A DNA stretch of 64,000 nucleotides from Micromonospora chalcea (GTDB lineage: Bacteria; Actinomycetota; Actinomycetes; Mycobacteriales; Micromonosporaceae), in assembly GCF_002926165.1 (NCBI RefSeq), contig NZ_MAGP01000002.1, forward strand, positions 62,001-126,000. The letters are read 5' to 3'. The notes below the pieces were generated by a model. That model searched no databases and had not been told where the DNA came from. It saw only the letters and a list, made by a program, of their open reading frames with translations. Position 1 is the stretch's first letter; every line of letters starts with the position of its first letter. Below, piece by piece: positions 35,197-43,431 of the stretch. The translations under genes were made by a program, and so were the position numbers.

Positions 35197-36603
35197 GTGT
35201 CGGTCACCGACGAGGCGCGTACGGAACGGACCGGGGGGCAACCGTCGTCCGAGCCGCCGCCGCGCGACGCGCCGTTCGAGAAGACACCACCGCAGGACGT
35301 GGCCGCCGAGCAGTGCGTACTCGGCGGCATGCTGCTGTCCAAGGACGCCATCGCGGACGTCGTGGAGATCCTGAAGACCAACGACTTCTACCGCCCGGTC
35401 CACGCCACCATCTTCGACGCGATCCTCGACATCTACGGACGCGGCGAACCCGCCGACCCGATCACCGTCGCCGCCGCGCTCGCCGACTCCGGCGACCTCG
35501 CCCGCATCGGCGGCGCGCCCTACCTGCACACGCTCATCGCCAGCGTGCCCACCGCCGCGAACGCCGCCTACTACGCCCGCATCGTCGGGGAACGGGCGGT
35601 GCTCCGCCGCCTGGTCGAGGCCGGCACCCGGATCGTGCAGCTCGGCTACGGCACCGGGCCGAGCGGCAGCCGCGACGTCGACGACATCGTCGACCTCGCC
35701 CAGCAGGCCGTCTACGAGATCACCGAGAAGCGCGTCAGCGAGGACTTCGCGGTCCTGGCCGACATGCTGCAGCCCACGCTCGACGAGATCGAGGCGGTCG
35801 GCGCCCAGGGCGGCGTGATGACCGGTGTGCCGACCGGCTTCACCGACCTGGACCGACTGCTCAACGGCCTGCACGCCGGCCAACTTATTATCGTGGCCGG
35901 CAGGCCTGGTTTGGGCAAATCAACCGCATCTATGGACTTTGCCCGAAATGCGGCGATCCGGGCCAACCAGGCGTCGGCGATCTTCTCGCTGGAAATGAGC
36001 AAGGTCGAGATCGTCATGCGACTGCTCTCGGCCGAGGCGCGTGTACCGCTGCACGTGCTCCGTAGCGGGCAGCTCTCCGACGACGACTGGACCAAGCTGG
36101 CCCGCTGCATGGGCGAGATCAGCGAGGCACCGCTCTTCGTCGACGACACACCGAGCATGAACCTGATGGAGATCCGGGCGAAGGCGCGGCGGCTCAAGCA
36201 GAAGCACGACCTGAAGCTGATCGTGGTCGACTATCTCCAGCTGATGACCTCACCGAAGCGCACCGAGAGCCGGCAGCAGGAGGTCGCGGACCTGTCCCGT
36301 GGCCTGAAGCTGCTGGCCAAGGAAGTCGAGTGCCCGGTGATCGCGGTGAGTCAGCTGAACCGTGGCCCCGAGCAGCGCACCGACAAGCGTCCGCAATTGT
36401 CCGATTTGCGTGAATCGGGATCAATTGAGCAAGATGCGGACGTTGTTATCCTTTTGCACCGCGACGACTACTACGACAAGGAGTCGCCGCGCGCGGGCGA
36501 GGCGGACTTCATAATCGCCAAGCACAGGAATGGGCCGACCGACACGGTGACGGTCGCGGCGCAGCTGCACCTGTCGCGCTTCGTGGACATGGCGATCGTT
36601 TGA
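35197..36603 (+). CDS. dnaB: Replicative DNA helicase DnaB, intein-free
   Basis: A 468-residue hexameric helicase that unwinds DNA ahead of the replisome. The N-terminal domain (PPQDVAAEQCVLGGMLLS) is followed by the RecA-like motor: Walker A GRPGLGKST (residues 235-243), Walker B LIVVDYLQL, H3-type SQLNRG and the arginine-finger region LSDLRESGSIEQDADVV (around 400-416). No intein interrupts it. Two stretches, about 35881-35952 and 36394-36459, use AT-rich codons (CTT, ATT, AAA, TCA, TCT, GTT, GGA) that are otherwise rare in this gene. They coincide with the P-loop and the RESG/SIEQ intein insertion points. GTG start. A homing endonuclease gene overlaps the stop codon. Confidence 0.96.
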   Translation: MSVTDEARTERTGGQPSSEPPPRDAPFEKTPPQDVAAEQCVLGGMLLSKDAIADVVEILKTNDFYRPVHATIFDAILDIYGRGEPADPITVAAALADSGDLARIGGAPYLHTLIASVPTAANAAYYARIVGERAVLRRLVEAGTRIVQLGYGTGPSGSRDVDDIVDLAQQAVYEITEKRVSEDFAVLADMLQPTLDEIEAVGAQGGVMTGVPTGFTDLDRLLNGLHAGQLIIVAGRPGLGKSTASMDFARNAAIRANQASAIFSLEMSKVEIVMRLLSAEARVPLHVLRSGQLSDDDWTKLARCMGEISEAPLFVDDTPSMNLMEIRAKARRLKQKHDLKLIVVDYLQLMTSPKRTESRQQEVADLSRGLKLLAKEVECPVIAVSQLNRGPEQRTDKRPQLSDLRESGSIEQDADVVILLHRDDYYDKESPRAGEADFIIAKHRNGPTDTVTVAAQLHLSRFVDMAIV

Positions 36604-37538
36604 CCAACGGCGGGCGCCGGCTGACTCCCTCCGAGCGAGAGGAGATCATCAGCTGCGCGGCCACCGGAGAGAGTCTCACTGCCATCGGCGCGCGTTACGG
36701 CGTCACGAGGCAAGCGATCCGGGCGGTCCTCCGTCGTAACGGAGTGCCGCCCCGCCGTACCGGCACGTTGACGGACAACCAACGCAACGAGGTTCTGCAC
36801 AGGTTTCTCGGTGGAGCGTCGCTCAACCAGATCGCGGCTGAGTTCGGTGTCACCGCACCGGCGGTGCGTGGCCTGCTCACCCGCAGAGGAATCGAGATCC
36901 GATCGGTGTCTCATGGTCTCCGACACGACGCCTTCGACAACTTCGACCCGGAGACCTGCTACTGGATCGGCTTTCTGTTCGCTGACGGGTGCGTCAGCTA
37001 CCGCCCGGGCCACATCCCACAGATCTCGGTCGGTCTCGCCGCGCGCGACCGCGAACACCTCGTCGCGCTCCGCAGCTTCCTGGGATGTGACAACAGCATC
37101 TCGGCGACCAGTCCGACCCACGGCTCCTGCCAGTTCTCCGTACGTTCTCACCGCCTGGCAGACCGGATCGTCGAGCTGGGCCGGTACCAGCAGGCGGTCG
37201 ATGGGCGGCTCGTCGGCTCACGCGACTTCTGGCGGGGCGTCGTCGACGGTGACGGCTCCCTCGGCATCTACCGGCGCCCCGCGCCGAGCACTCGTTCGCT
37301 CACCCAGTTCAGAGTGGTGGGCCGACGGCACGTGCTCGAGGAGTTCGTGGCGTTTCTGGAGCGGGAAGGCATCGTCGGCTTGTCCGTGCGCCCGCACCGG
37401 AGCATCTTCACCGTAGGAACCACTTGCGGGCCGGCCGAGCGGATAGCCAGGTTGCTCTACGAGGATGCGGTGATGGCGCTGGCTCGTAAGGCGGAGATCG
37501 CCGCGCGCATGATCGCCCGGCAACGCGGAGCAGCATGA
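36600..37538 (+). CDS. Stand-alone LAGLIDADG homing endonuclease with N-terminal HTH repeats
   Basis: A 312-residue protein beginning at a TTG that overlaps the dnaB stop codon by 4 bases, so it should be translated by coupling. Two helix-turn-helix units of about 45 residues come first (LTAIGARYGVTRQAIRAVLRR, LNQIAAEFGVTAPAVRGLLTRRG). The LAGLIDADG domain follows with both motifs: YWIGFLFADGCVS near residue 121 and FWRGVVDGDGSLGIY near residue 212, both with the catalytic acidic residue. No intein splicing blocks are present. Codon use is visibly less GC-biased than in the neighbours, which suggests transfer. Such enzymes cut a 14-40-bp target; the target here is unknown, with dnaB itself the obvious candidate. 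Confidence 0.9.
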   Translation: MTNGGRRLTPSEREEIISCAATGESLTAIGARYGVTRQAIRAVLRRNGVPPRRTGTLTDNQRNEVLHRFLGGASLNQIAAEFGVTAPAVRGLLTRRGIEIRSVSHGLRHDAFDNFDPETCYWIGFLFADGCVSYRPGHIPQISVGLAARDREHLVALRSFLGCDNSISATSPTHGSCQFSVRSHRLADRIVELGRYQQAVDGRLVGSRDFWRGVVDGDGSLGIYRRPAPSTRSLTQFRVVGRRHVLEEFVAFLEREGIVGLSVRPHRSIFTVGTTCGPAERIARLLYEDAVMALARKAEIAARMIARQRGAA

Positions 37539-37549
37539 ACTGAGCGGCG

Positions 37550-38230
37550 TCAGCCGAGCAGCGGGAACCAGCCGGCGGCCTCGCCCAGCTCCAGCCGGTC
37601 CCGGTCGGTCAGCGGCACCCGGCCGGCGGCCTTCAGCAGGTACTCGTGGTCGTCCCAGCCCGCCGGCCGTACCGCCTCGTCGCTGAGCAGCCCGTCCATG
37701 GTGGTCACCGCGACCCGCGTCGGGTCGGCCGCCGGCAGCGGCGCGTCCGGCAGGTCCACCACGAGGTCGAGGTGGTGGATGACCGCCTCGGTGGTCAGGG
37801 TGGCGAGCAGATGGGGTACGCGCAGCACGTGTCCCTGGGTGGTCACGTACCCGTCGGGGTCTATTGCGGTGGCCGCGCGGACGGCGGCGGGCGCGGTGTC
37901 GGACCAGAGCCGGACCACGCCGGTGGGCCGGTCGAAGGCGACGGCGGAGCGGCGTGCCCACCAGGCGTGCCGGGCGCTCGCGTCGTCGTCGCCGGGAGGG
38001 AACGCGCGCCAGTAGCTGACGTCGTCCACGTCGGGCGGCCCGGGTGCGGGGCTGGCCAGGGCGACGAGCGCGCGCTGGGCGTCGCAGAGCACGTGGAAGA
38101 GCAGGTCGGCGACGAGCCAGCCGCGGCACCGGGTGGGGCGTTGCAGGGCGGCGTCGTCGAGCGGGGTGACCACGGCGGTGATGCCGTCGTACGCCTGGGC
38201 CAGCGCCTCGTGCTGCCGGATCGGGCTCAT
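37550..38230 (-). CDS. Maleylpyruvate isomerase-like (DinB fold) mycothiol-dependent enzyme
   Basis: A 226-residue protein of the actinobacterial DinB/MDMPI superfamily. It has the typical N-terminal helix with ITAVVTPLDDAALQRPTRCRGWLVADLLFHV, where the histidine is a metal ligand, and a later TLTTEAVIHHLDLVVDL that supplies the second histidine pair. These enzymes often use mycothiol as cofactor. The substrate is unknown. The start is the ATG of MSPIRQHEAL; an in-frame longer version reaches over non-homologous sequence. It converges on the endonuclease gene. Confidence 0.8.
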   Translation of the reverse strand: MSPIRQHEALAQAYDGITAVVTPLDDAALQRPTRCRGWLVADLLFHVLCDAQRALVALASPAPGPPDVDDVSYWRAFPPGDDDASARHAWWARRSAVAFDRPTGVVRLWSDTAPAAVRAATAIDPDGYVTTQGHVLRVPHLLATLTTEAVIHHLDLVVDLPDAPLPAADPTRVAVTTMDGLLSDEAVRPAGWDDHEYLLKAAGRVPLTDRDRLELGEAAGWFPLLG

Positions 38231-38337
38231 GCCGTGCAGCCTGCCACGGCGCGCCGCGCCCGGCACGGTGAAGAAGTACGACGACGGGCACGCCGGGTCG
38301 ATGCGGCGCACCGGCCCGGCGTGGGCGACGTCGGCGG

Positions 38338-38664
38338 TCAGTCGAACAGTTCGCCGAGGAAGCCGTGCTTCTTCTTCCGGCGGTAGTGGCCGTGGTAGCC
38401 GTAGTGCTGCTGACCGTGGCCGTACGCGGGCTGGGCGTAGCCGTGGCCGGGCGGCGGCGGAGGCGGCGGGTAACCGGCGCCGGACGGCGCGGGCTGGAGG
38501 GCGCCGCCGTGCTGCTGGTTCCAGTTGGCCTCGGCATCGAACAGCTTTTCCAGCTCGCCGCGGTCGAGGAAGATGCCCCGGCATTCGCCGCACTGGTCGA
38601 TGACTACTCCGCTGCGCTCGTACTGGCGCATTTCTCCGCGGCACTTGGGACAGGTCATCTGCAT
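38338..38664 (-). CDS. Zinc-ribbon (zf-TFIIB-type) protein
   Basis: A 108-residue protein with a four-cysteine zinc site CPKC...CGEC in residues 5-32 (MTCPKCRGEMRQYERSGVVID-QCGECRGIFLDRGELEKL), followed by a Pro/Gly/Tyr/His-rich tail (GYPPPPPPPGHGYAQPAYGHG) and the basic end YRRKKKHGFLGELFD. Small proteins of this kind are widespread and uncharacterised. Two ATGs two codons apart (MQMTCPKC) can both serve. Nothing is seen in the 107 bases between it and the previous gene. Confidence 0.8.
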   Translation of the reverse strand: MQMTCPKCRGEMRQYERSGVVIDQCGECRGIFLDRGELEKLFDAEANWNQQHGGALQPAPSGAGYPPPPPPPGHGYAQPAYGHGQQHYGYHGHYRRKKKHGFLGELFD

Positions 38665-38687
38665 GACAACGACGGTACCGGGTGTTT

Positions 38688-39320
38688 TCACGCAGCGGCG
38701 GTCAGCGCCTGCGTGACCTCGTCGTCGGTGACCTCGTGGAAGTCCTCGTAGTACGCGCCGACGGCGGCGAAGTCGGGCGGGAGTTGGCAGCTCACGACCG
38801 TGTCGGCTTCGGGCGCGAGCATCTCGTACGCCTGCTCGGAGCCGACCGGGACGGCGACGAGGACGCGGGCGGCGCCGAGGTGGCGGGCGACCTGGACGGC
38901 GGCGCGTGCGGTGGCGCCGGTGGCGAGTCCGTCGTCCACGACGACGGCGGTGCGTCCGGTCAGGTCCAGCGGTGGGCGGCCGCCGCGGTAGCGCTGTTCG
39001 CGGCGTTCCAGTTCGGCCTGTTCGCGGCGGCGGACCTGGGCGCGGTCGTTCTCGCTGATCCGGCCGGCAACCATCTCGTTGAGGATCTGCACGCCGCCGG
39101 GGCCGAGCGCGCCGTACGCGACCTCGGGCGCCCAGGGGACGCCGAGCTTGCGGACGACCAGCACGTCGAGGGGGGCGCCGAGCCGGTCGGCGATCACCCG
39201 GGCGACGGGTACGCCGCCGCGGACCAGGCCGAGCACTATGACGTCGGGTCGGCCGGCGAGGTCGGTCAGACGTTCGGCGAGTTGCCGTCCCGCCTCGGCC
39301 CGGTCGCGGTAGGTGGTCAT
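38688..39320 (-). CDS. Phosphoribosyltransferase-domain protein
   Basis: A 210-residue type I phosphoribosyltransferase fold. The PRPP-binding loop VVVDDGLATGATARAAV is around residue 128, and an N-terminal substrate region VIVLGLVRGGVPVARVIADRLGAPLDVLVVRKLGVPW (in part) resembles the erythromycin-esterase-linked or comF-like PRTase group. The exact base or acceptor is unclear. Its start overlaps the stop of the upstream membrane glycosyltransferase gene by 4 bases. Confidence 0.85.
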   Translation of the reverse strand: MTTYRDRAEAGRQLAERLTDLAGRPDVIVLGLVRGGVPVARVIADRLGAPLDVLVVRKLGVPWAPEVAYGALGPGGVQILNEMVAGRISENDRAQVRRREQAELERREQRYRGGRPPLDLTGRTAVVVDDGLATGATARAAVQVARHLGAARVLVAVPVGSEQAYEMLAPEADTVVSCQLPPDFAAVGAYYEDFHEVTDDEVTQALTAAA

Positions 39321-40660
39321 TCCTCAGGTGTACGCCTTCCGGCCGCATCGCGCGGGGCGGTTGCCGGGAATGCCGTCGGGTCGCCTGGTCGGGTGAGCGC
39401 CAGCGCCGGGGCGAGCACGAGCAGCGCGATCGGGTAGAGCAGGTAGCCGAAGCGGGTGGAGGGCATGAGCAGGATCGCGGCGAGCAGCCCGTACCCGCAG
39501 ATGATCGTGGTGGCGGCGGCGGTGCGCGGCGGGCGGCGCAGCAGCCGGACGGCGATGGCTCCTCCGGCGGCGACGAGCAGCGCGGCGGCGATCGCCCGGC
39601 CGGCCGGGAGCGTCTCGGCGATCAGGTGGCCGGGGAAGGGTGACTGGGCGGGGCTGGTGACCAGGCCGTGGCCGAGGGGGAAGCGCAGCACGTTCTCGAC
39701 GAGGGCTTCGCGGTCGACGAGCAGCACCGGGATCAGTGCGAGGACTGGTAGGCCGAGGGCGCCGAGGGCGGTGCGCAGGGTGGCGCGGCGGGTGGCGGCC
39801 CAGAAGAGCAGCACGAGGGCGATCGGCCAGGCGAAGAGTTTCAGCGCGCCGGCGGCGCCGACGGCGAGACCGGCGCGGCCGGGTCGGCCGGTGGCGGCGA
39901 GTGCGAGGGCGAGCAGGCAGAGCGCGAGTACGGGCAGGTCGTCGCCGCCGGTGGCGAGGGTGAGCGCGCAGACGGGCAGGACGGTGGCGGCTTGGACGGC
40001 GCGCAGTACGGCGGCGTCGCGGCGGGGCGCGGCCGGGCCGCCGCTTGCGCGCAGTGTGGCGACGAGGGCGATCACTGTGAGCGCGGTGACGACGGCGAAC
40101 CAGACGCGGGCGTCGGTCCACCAGGCGTCCACCGCGGCGCGGGGCAGCCCGAACAGGGCCATGCCGGGCTGGTAGGGGGTGTAGCCGAGGAGTTGTTCGC
40201 CGGGGGGCAGCGCGGCGATGGCGTCGGGACCGAGGTAGGGGGTGCCGTGCTCGGCGAGGCGGGCGCCGGCGTGTTCGACCACGATCACCTCCTCCTGGGC
40301 GCGGTCGGTACGCCCGCCGGCCCGTTCGAGGCTCTGCGTGACGATCGGCAGCAGCGCGGTGGTGGCCCAGGTGATTCCGGTGACCGTCCAGCGTGCGGGC
40401 AGCGCGGCCAGGGGCGTGCCGGGGGCGCGGCGGCGGGCGAGCAGTTGCGTGGTCGCGGCGAGGGTGGCGAGCGCGTACCCGATGGTGGCGACGGCGCCCC
40501 AGGCGCGGTGCGGCGGCAGCGTGGAGGTGGCGGCGGTGACCGCGGCGAAGACGGTGGCGGCGGCGTAGAGGCCCAGGTCGAGGGCGAGACCACCGGCTGC
40601 GGTGTCGAGTGCCGACCAGCGGCGGGAGACGGTGGTTGCGGGGTCGGCGTGGGCGGTCAC
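39317..40660 (-). CDS. GT87-like membrane glycosyltransferase
   Basis: A 447-residue protein with about 11 hydrophobic segments. The first periplasmic loop (EHGTPYLGPDAIAALPPGEQLLGYTPYQPGMALFG, in part) has the acidic and aromatic residues found in polyprenyl-phosphate-mannose-dependent alpha-1,2-mannosyltransferases. Later GAAGALKLFAWPIALVLLFWA matches the conserved lysine-containing segment of GT87 proteins. The start is a GTG. It is one of four GT-C-like proteins in the window. Substrate unknown. Confidence 0.75.
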   Translation of the reverse strand: MTAHADPATTVSRRWSALDTAAGGLALDLGLYAAATVFAAVTAATSTLPPHRAWGAVATIGYALATLAATTQLLARRRAPGTPLAALPARWTVTGITWATTALLPIVTQSLERAGGRTDRAQEEVIVVEHAGARLAEHGTPYLGPDAIAALPPGEQLLGYTPYQPGMALFGLPRAAVDAWWTDARVWFAVVTALTVIALVATLRASGGPAAPRRDAAVLRAVQAATVLPVCALTLATGGDDLPVLALCLLALALAATGRPGRAGLAVGAAGALKLFAWPIALVLLFWAATRRATLRTALGALGLPVLALIPVLLVDREALVENVLRFPLGHGLVTSPAQSPFPGHLIAETLPAGRAIAAALLVAAGGAIAVRLLRRPPRTAAATTIICGYGLLAAILLMPSTRFGYLLYPIALLVLAPALALTRPGDPTAFPATAPRDAAGRRTPEE

Positions 40661-40700
40661 GCGGGCCAGTCTGGCAGACCGGCGCGGTGGCCCGGCGGGG

Positions 40701-43235
40701 TCAGGGTTGCCGGGAGTCGCCGGCGGCGGACGGGTTCGGGCGGGTGCGGGCGCCGCCGGCGCGGCGGCCGGGGAGGCGGATCACGGCGCCCGCGTCGTGC
40801 AGGGCCGGGGCGAGCGCGCCGGTGCGGCCGCCGTGGCCGCGCTGGAGGCTGGCGAGCAGCGCGGCGGCGGGCAGTGGCCGGGCGAACAGGTGGCCCTGGC
40901 CGGCGGCGCAGCCGAGTTCCCAGAGGGCGCGGCGCTGGGGTTCGCTCTCCACGCCCTCGGCGACGACTGTGAGGTTGAGGCTGCGGCCGAGGTCGAGGGT
41001 GGAGCGGATGACGGCGGCGGCCTCGGGCGCGGTCTCCATGGCGGTGACGAAGCTGCGGTCGATCTTCAGTTCGTGTACGGGGATGCGGGAGAGCAGGGAG
41101 AGCGACGAATATCCGGTGCCGAAGTCGTCGAGCGCCAGGCGGACGCCGGAGTCGCGCAGGCGGCTGAGGACGCGGTCGACGACGTCGAGCTGGCTGAGCG
41201 TGAGCGTCTCGGTGAGTTCCAGCACGAGCCGGTCCGGCGGGAGGTCGTGGGCGCGCAGCCGGGCCAGGACCGCGCCGGGGAAGCGGGCGTCGAGCAGGCT
41301 GCGGGGTGACACGTTGACCGAGACGGGCAGGTCGAAGCCGGCGTCGCGCCAGGAGCCGGCGGCGATGAGCGCCTGGTCGAGGATCGCCTCGGCGAACGCG
41401 GGCAGCAGGCCGGAGCGTTCCACCGCTTCGAGGAAGCGCAGTGGGTCGATGAGCCCGTGGGTGGGGTGGTGCCAGCGGGCGAGGGCCTCCGCGCCGATCA
41501 CCTCGCCGCCGGCGAGGTCGACGATGGGCTGGAAGTTGACTGTGAACTCGTGGTCGGCGACGGCGCGGGGCAGTTCCCCGCCGAGGGTGAGCCGGCTGAG
41601 GTCTGCGGTGTCGCGGGCGGGGGCGTAGGTGGCGAGTCGTTGGCCGGCGCGTTTGGCCTGGTACATGGCCACGTCGGCGCGGCGAAGCAGCTCGGGCATC
41701 CCGCCGGTGGCGGGGGCGACGGCGATGCCGCCGCTGGCTTCCACGCTGATCCGCATGCCGTCCACGTCGAGCGGGTCGTGCAGGGCGTTGAGCAGGGCCT
41801 CGGCGCGGTGGGAGGCGACGGCCGGGGCGGGCAGGCCGCGCAGCAGCACGGCGAACTCGTCCCCGCCGAGCCGGGCGACCAGGTCGTCGGGGCGGGCGGC
41901 GTCGCGCAGCCGCTCGGCGACCTGGATCAGCACCTGGTCACCGGCGCCGTGGCCGAGGGTGTCGTTCACTTCCTTGAAGTGGTTGAGGTCGATCAGCACC
42001 AGCGCGGTGACGCCGTCGGCGTGCCGGGTGGTGAGCTGGGCGCTGCCCTCGTCCAGCAGGTGGCGCCGGTTGGACAGGTCGGTGAGGGCGTCGTGGGTGG
42101 CGGCGTAGGCGTGGTCCTCGGCGATGCGGGCGAGTTCGGCGTACGCCTGGGCGTTGCGGACCGCGGTGCACAGGGCGGAGGCGAAGGTACGCAGGGTGTA
42201 CTGCTCGCGCTCGGAGAGTTCGACCGGACCGGCGAACCGTAGCCGCAGCACGCCGAGGTCGTCGGTGCGGTTGTGGCCTTCCAGCGCGACCGGCATGACC
42301 CGGCCGTCGATGTCGCTGGGCTGGGGCGACGTTCCGTCGTACGCGATGCCTGCGGCGTTGCCGCGGACGGTGCGTCCGCCGTCGCGCAGTTCGATCTCGA
42401 TCTCGTCGGCGGAGAAGAGTTCGCTGGCTTCGGTGACTGCGGTGGTCAGCACCTGGTCGAGGTCGACCACGTTGAGCGCGTCGGTGGCGCGGGCGAGTCG
42501 TTGCCACGCCTGCTGCTCGGTGCGGGTGCGGATCCGCGTGGAATAGGCCAGGTGGAGGCTGAGCACCAGTGCCGGCACGGCGAGCAGCAGCCGGGGATCG
42601 GCCCGCAGGATGAGTACGGTGCAGGCGGCCACCAGGAAGCGGACCGCGAAGCCGGCCACCCGCAGGTCGAGGTCGGTGCGGAACTGCCGCACGATGGGCG
42701 TGCCGGACGCGAGCGCGATGACCGGCATCGCGAGTAGGCCGTCGAGCACGGCCGCGACGAGGTAGACGACTCCGAGCAGCAGAACGATCTGGAGCGGCTC
42801 GCGGGGCGGCCACGCGTTGCCGAGCAGCAGGATGACGAGAGCGCTGCCCCCGGCGACCAACGTGTGCTTCGCGACGCCGAATGCGGTCTTGATGGGCGCG
42901 AGTCGCGTGACCGAGCCGCAGGCTACGCCGATGCCGGTTGCCAGGATCAGCCAGGAGGCCGGCGCGACGGCGAGACCGACGACGATCGCAGTCTCGACCC
43001 AGGCGAAGGCCACTGTGGTCGACCGGATTCGCACCGGCGTCTTGATGACTGTGGCCAGGGCGACCGTCACCACCAGGGCCGTGACGGTGACGAGGTCACG
43101 TACGGAGTCCGGTGGCTCTGTCCAGACGGCGATCAGTGCGGCGAGCGCGACGAACGTCGCGCACACGCTCAAGACGGACACGATCACGCGCAGCATGGGC
43201 TCGACGGCTTGTCGGCCGTCCGCTGTTCGGCTCAA
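40701..43235 (-). CDS. Membrane-bound diguanylate cyclase/phosphodiesterase (GGDEF-EAL)
   Basis: An 844-residue protein for cyclic-di-GMP turnover. About eight membrane helices in residues 15-220 are followed by a GAF-like sensor (230-385), a GGDEF domain with intact GGDEF at 457-461 and the inhibitory I-site RPDD five residues before it, and an EAL domain with EAL at 583-585, ELTET, DDFGTGYSSL and EGVES. Both domains look catalytically competent. The listed start is TTG; the ATG 13 codons later (MLRVIVSVLSV) is equally plausible, as neither has a clear ribosome binding site. Two micro-ORFs encoding MRSTEWN lie in its leader. Confidence 0.9.
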   Translation of the reverse strand: MSRTADGRQAVEPMLRVIVSVLSVCATFVALAALIAVWTEPPDSVRDLVTVTALVVTVALATVIKTPVRIRSTTVAFAWVETAIVVGLAVAPASWLILATGIGVACGSVTRLAPIKTAFGVAKHTLVAGGSALVILLLGNAWPPREPLQIVLLLGVVYLVAAVLDGLLAMPVIALASGTPIVRQFRTDLDLRVAGFAVRFLVAACTVLILRADPRLLLAVPALVLSLHLAYSTRIRTRTEQQAWQRLARATDALNVVDLDQVLTTAVTEASELFSADEIEIELRDGGRTVRGNAAGIAYDGTSPQPSDIDGRVMPVALEGHNRTDDLGVLRLRFAGPVELSEREQYTLRTFASALCTAVRNAQAYAELARIAEDHAYAATHDALTDLSNRRHLLDEGSAQLTTRHADGVTALVLIDLNHFKEVNDTLGHGAGDQVLIQVAERLRDAARPDDLVARLGGDEFAVLLRGLPAPAVASHRAEALLNALHDPLDVDGMRISVEASGGIAVAPATGGMPELLRRADVAMYQAKRAGQRLATYAPARDTADLSRLTLGGELPRAVADHEFTVNFQPIVDLAGGEVIGAEALARWHHPTHGLIDPLRFLEAVERSGLLPAFAEAILDQALIAAGSWRDAGFDLPVSVNVSPRSLLDARFPGAVLARLRAHDLPPDRLVLELTETLTLSQLDVVDRVLSRLRDSGVRLALDDFGTGYSSLSLLSRIPVHELKIDRSFVTAMETAPEAAAVIRSTLDLGRSLNLTVVAEGVESEPQRRALWELGCAAGQGHLFARPLPAAALLASLQRGHGGRTGALAPALHDAGAVIRLPGRRAGGARTRPNPSAAGDSRQP

Positions 43236-43309
43236 CCGGCATCACCCGCCGCTCACCGTCGGAATGCGATGAGCGGCAGCCTACCCCTTCGCCGGAAATA
43301 TGAGAACTC

Positions 43310-43333
43310 TCAGTTCCATTCGGTGCTACGCAT
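43310..43333 (-). CDS. Micro-ORF 1, peptide MRSTEWN
   Basis: A 7-codon ORF (ATG to TGA) with a perfect GAGGAGG ribosome binding site 7 bases before the ATG (43341-43347 on the plus strand as CCTCCTC). It is the copy nearer to the GGDEF-EAL gene. It encodes exactly the same peptide as micro-ORF 2, and the only difference in the 24 bases is a synonymous CGT/CGC in the arginine codon. Confidence 0.65.
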   Translation of the reverse strand: MRSTEWN

Positions 43334-43391
43334 TTTGCCGCCTCCTCGGATATCGAAACGGGTCGTGGTTGCTTGATGACCAAAAGGTTCG

Positions 43392-43415
43392 TCAGTTCCA
43401 TTCGGTGCTGCGCAT
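43392..43415 (-). CDS. Micro-ORF 2, peptide MRSTEWN
   Basis: The upstream copy, with GAGGAGG 9 bases before its ATG (43425-43431 as CCTCCTC). The similarity to copy 1 extends into GATATNCGAGGAGG, so the repeat unit covers ribosome binding site, start and the complete ORF, but not the spacer between binding site and start. Spacing between the two copies is 82 bases. A leader-peptide or signalling role is inferred. Confidence 0.65.
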   Translation of the reverse strand: MRSTEWN

Positions 43416-43431
43416 TGTCACGACCCTCCTC

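Noticed and set aside
35197..36603. Intein inside dnaB
   Set aside because: The helicase reading frame is continuous at both usual insertion points; no splicing motifs are present.
43310..43416. 25-bp direct repeats as a CRISPR array or attachment site
   Set aside because: Only two copies exist, no cas genes are near, and the repeats coincide exactly with complete ORFs and ribosome binding sites; the micro-ORF reading explains them better.
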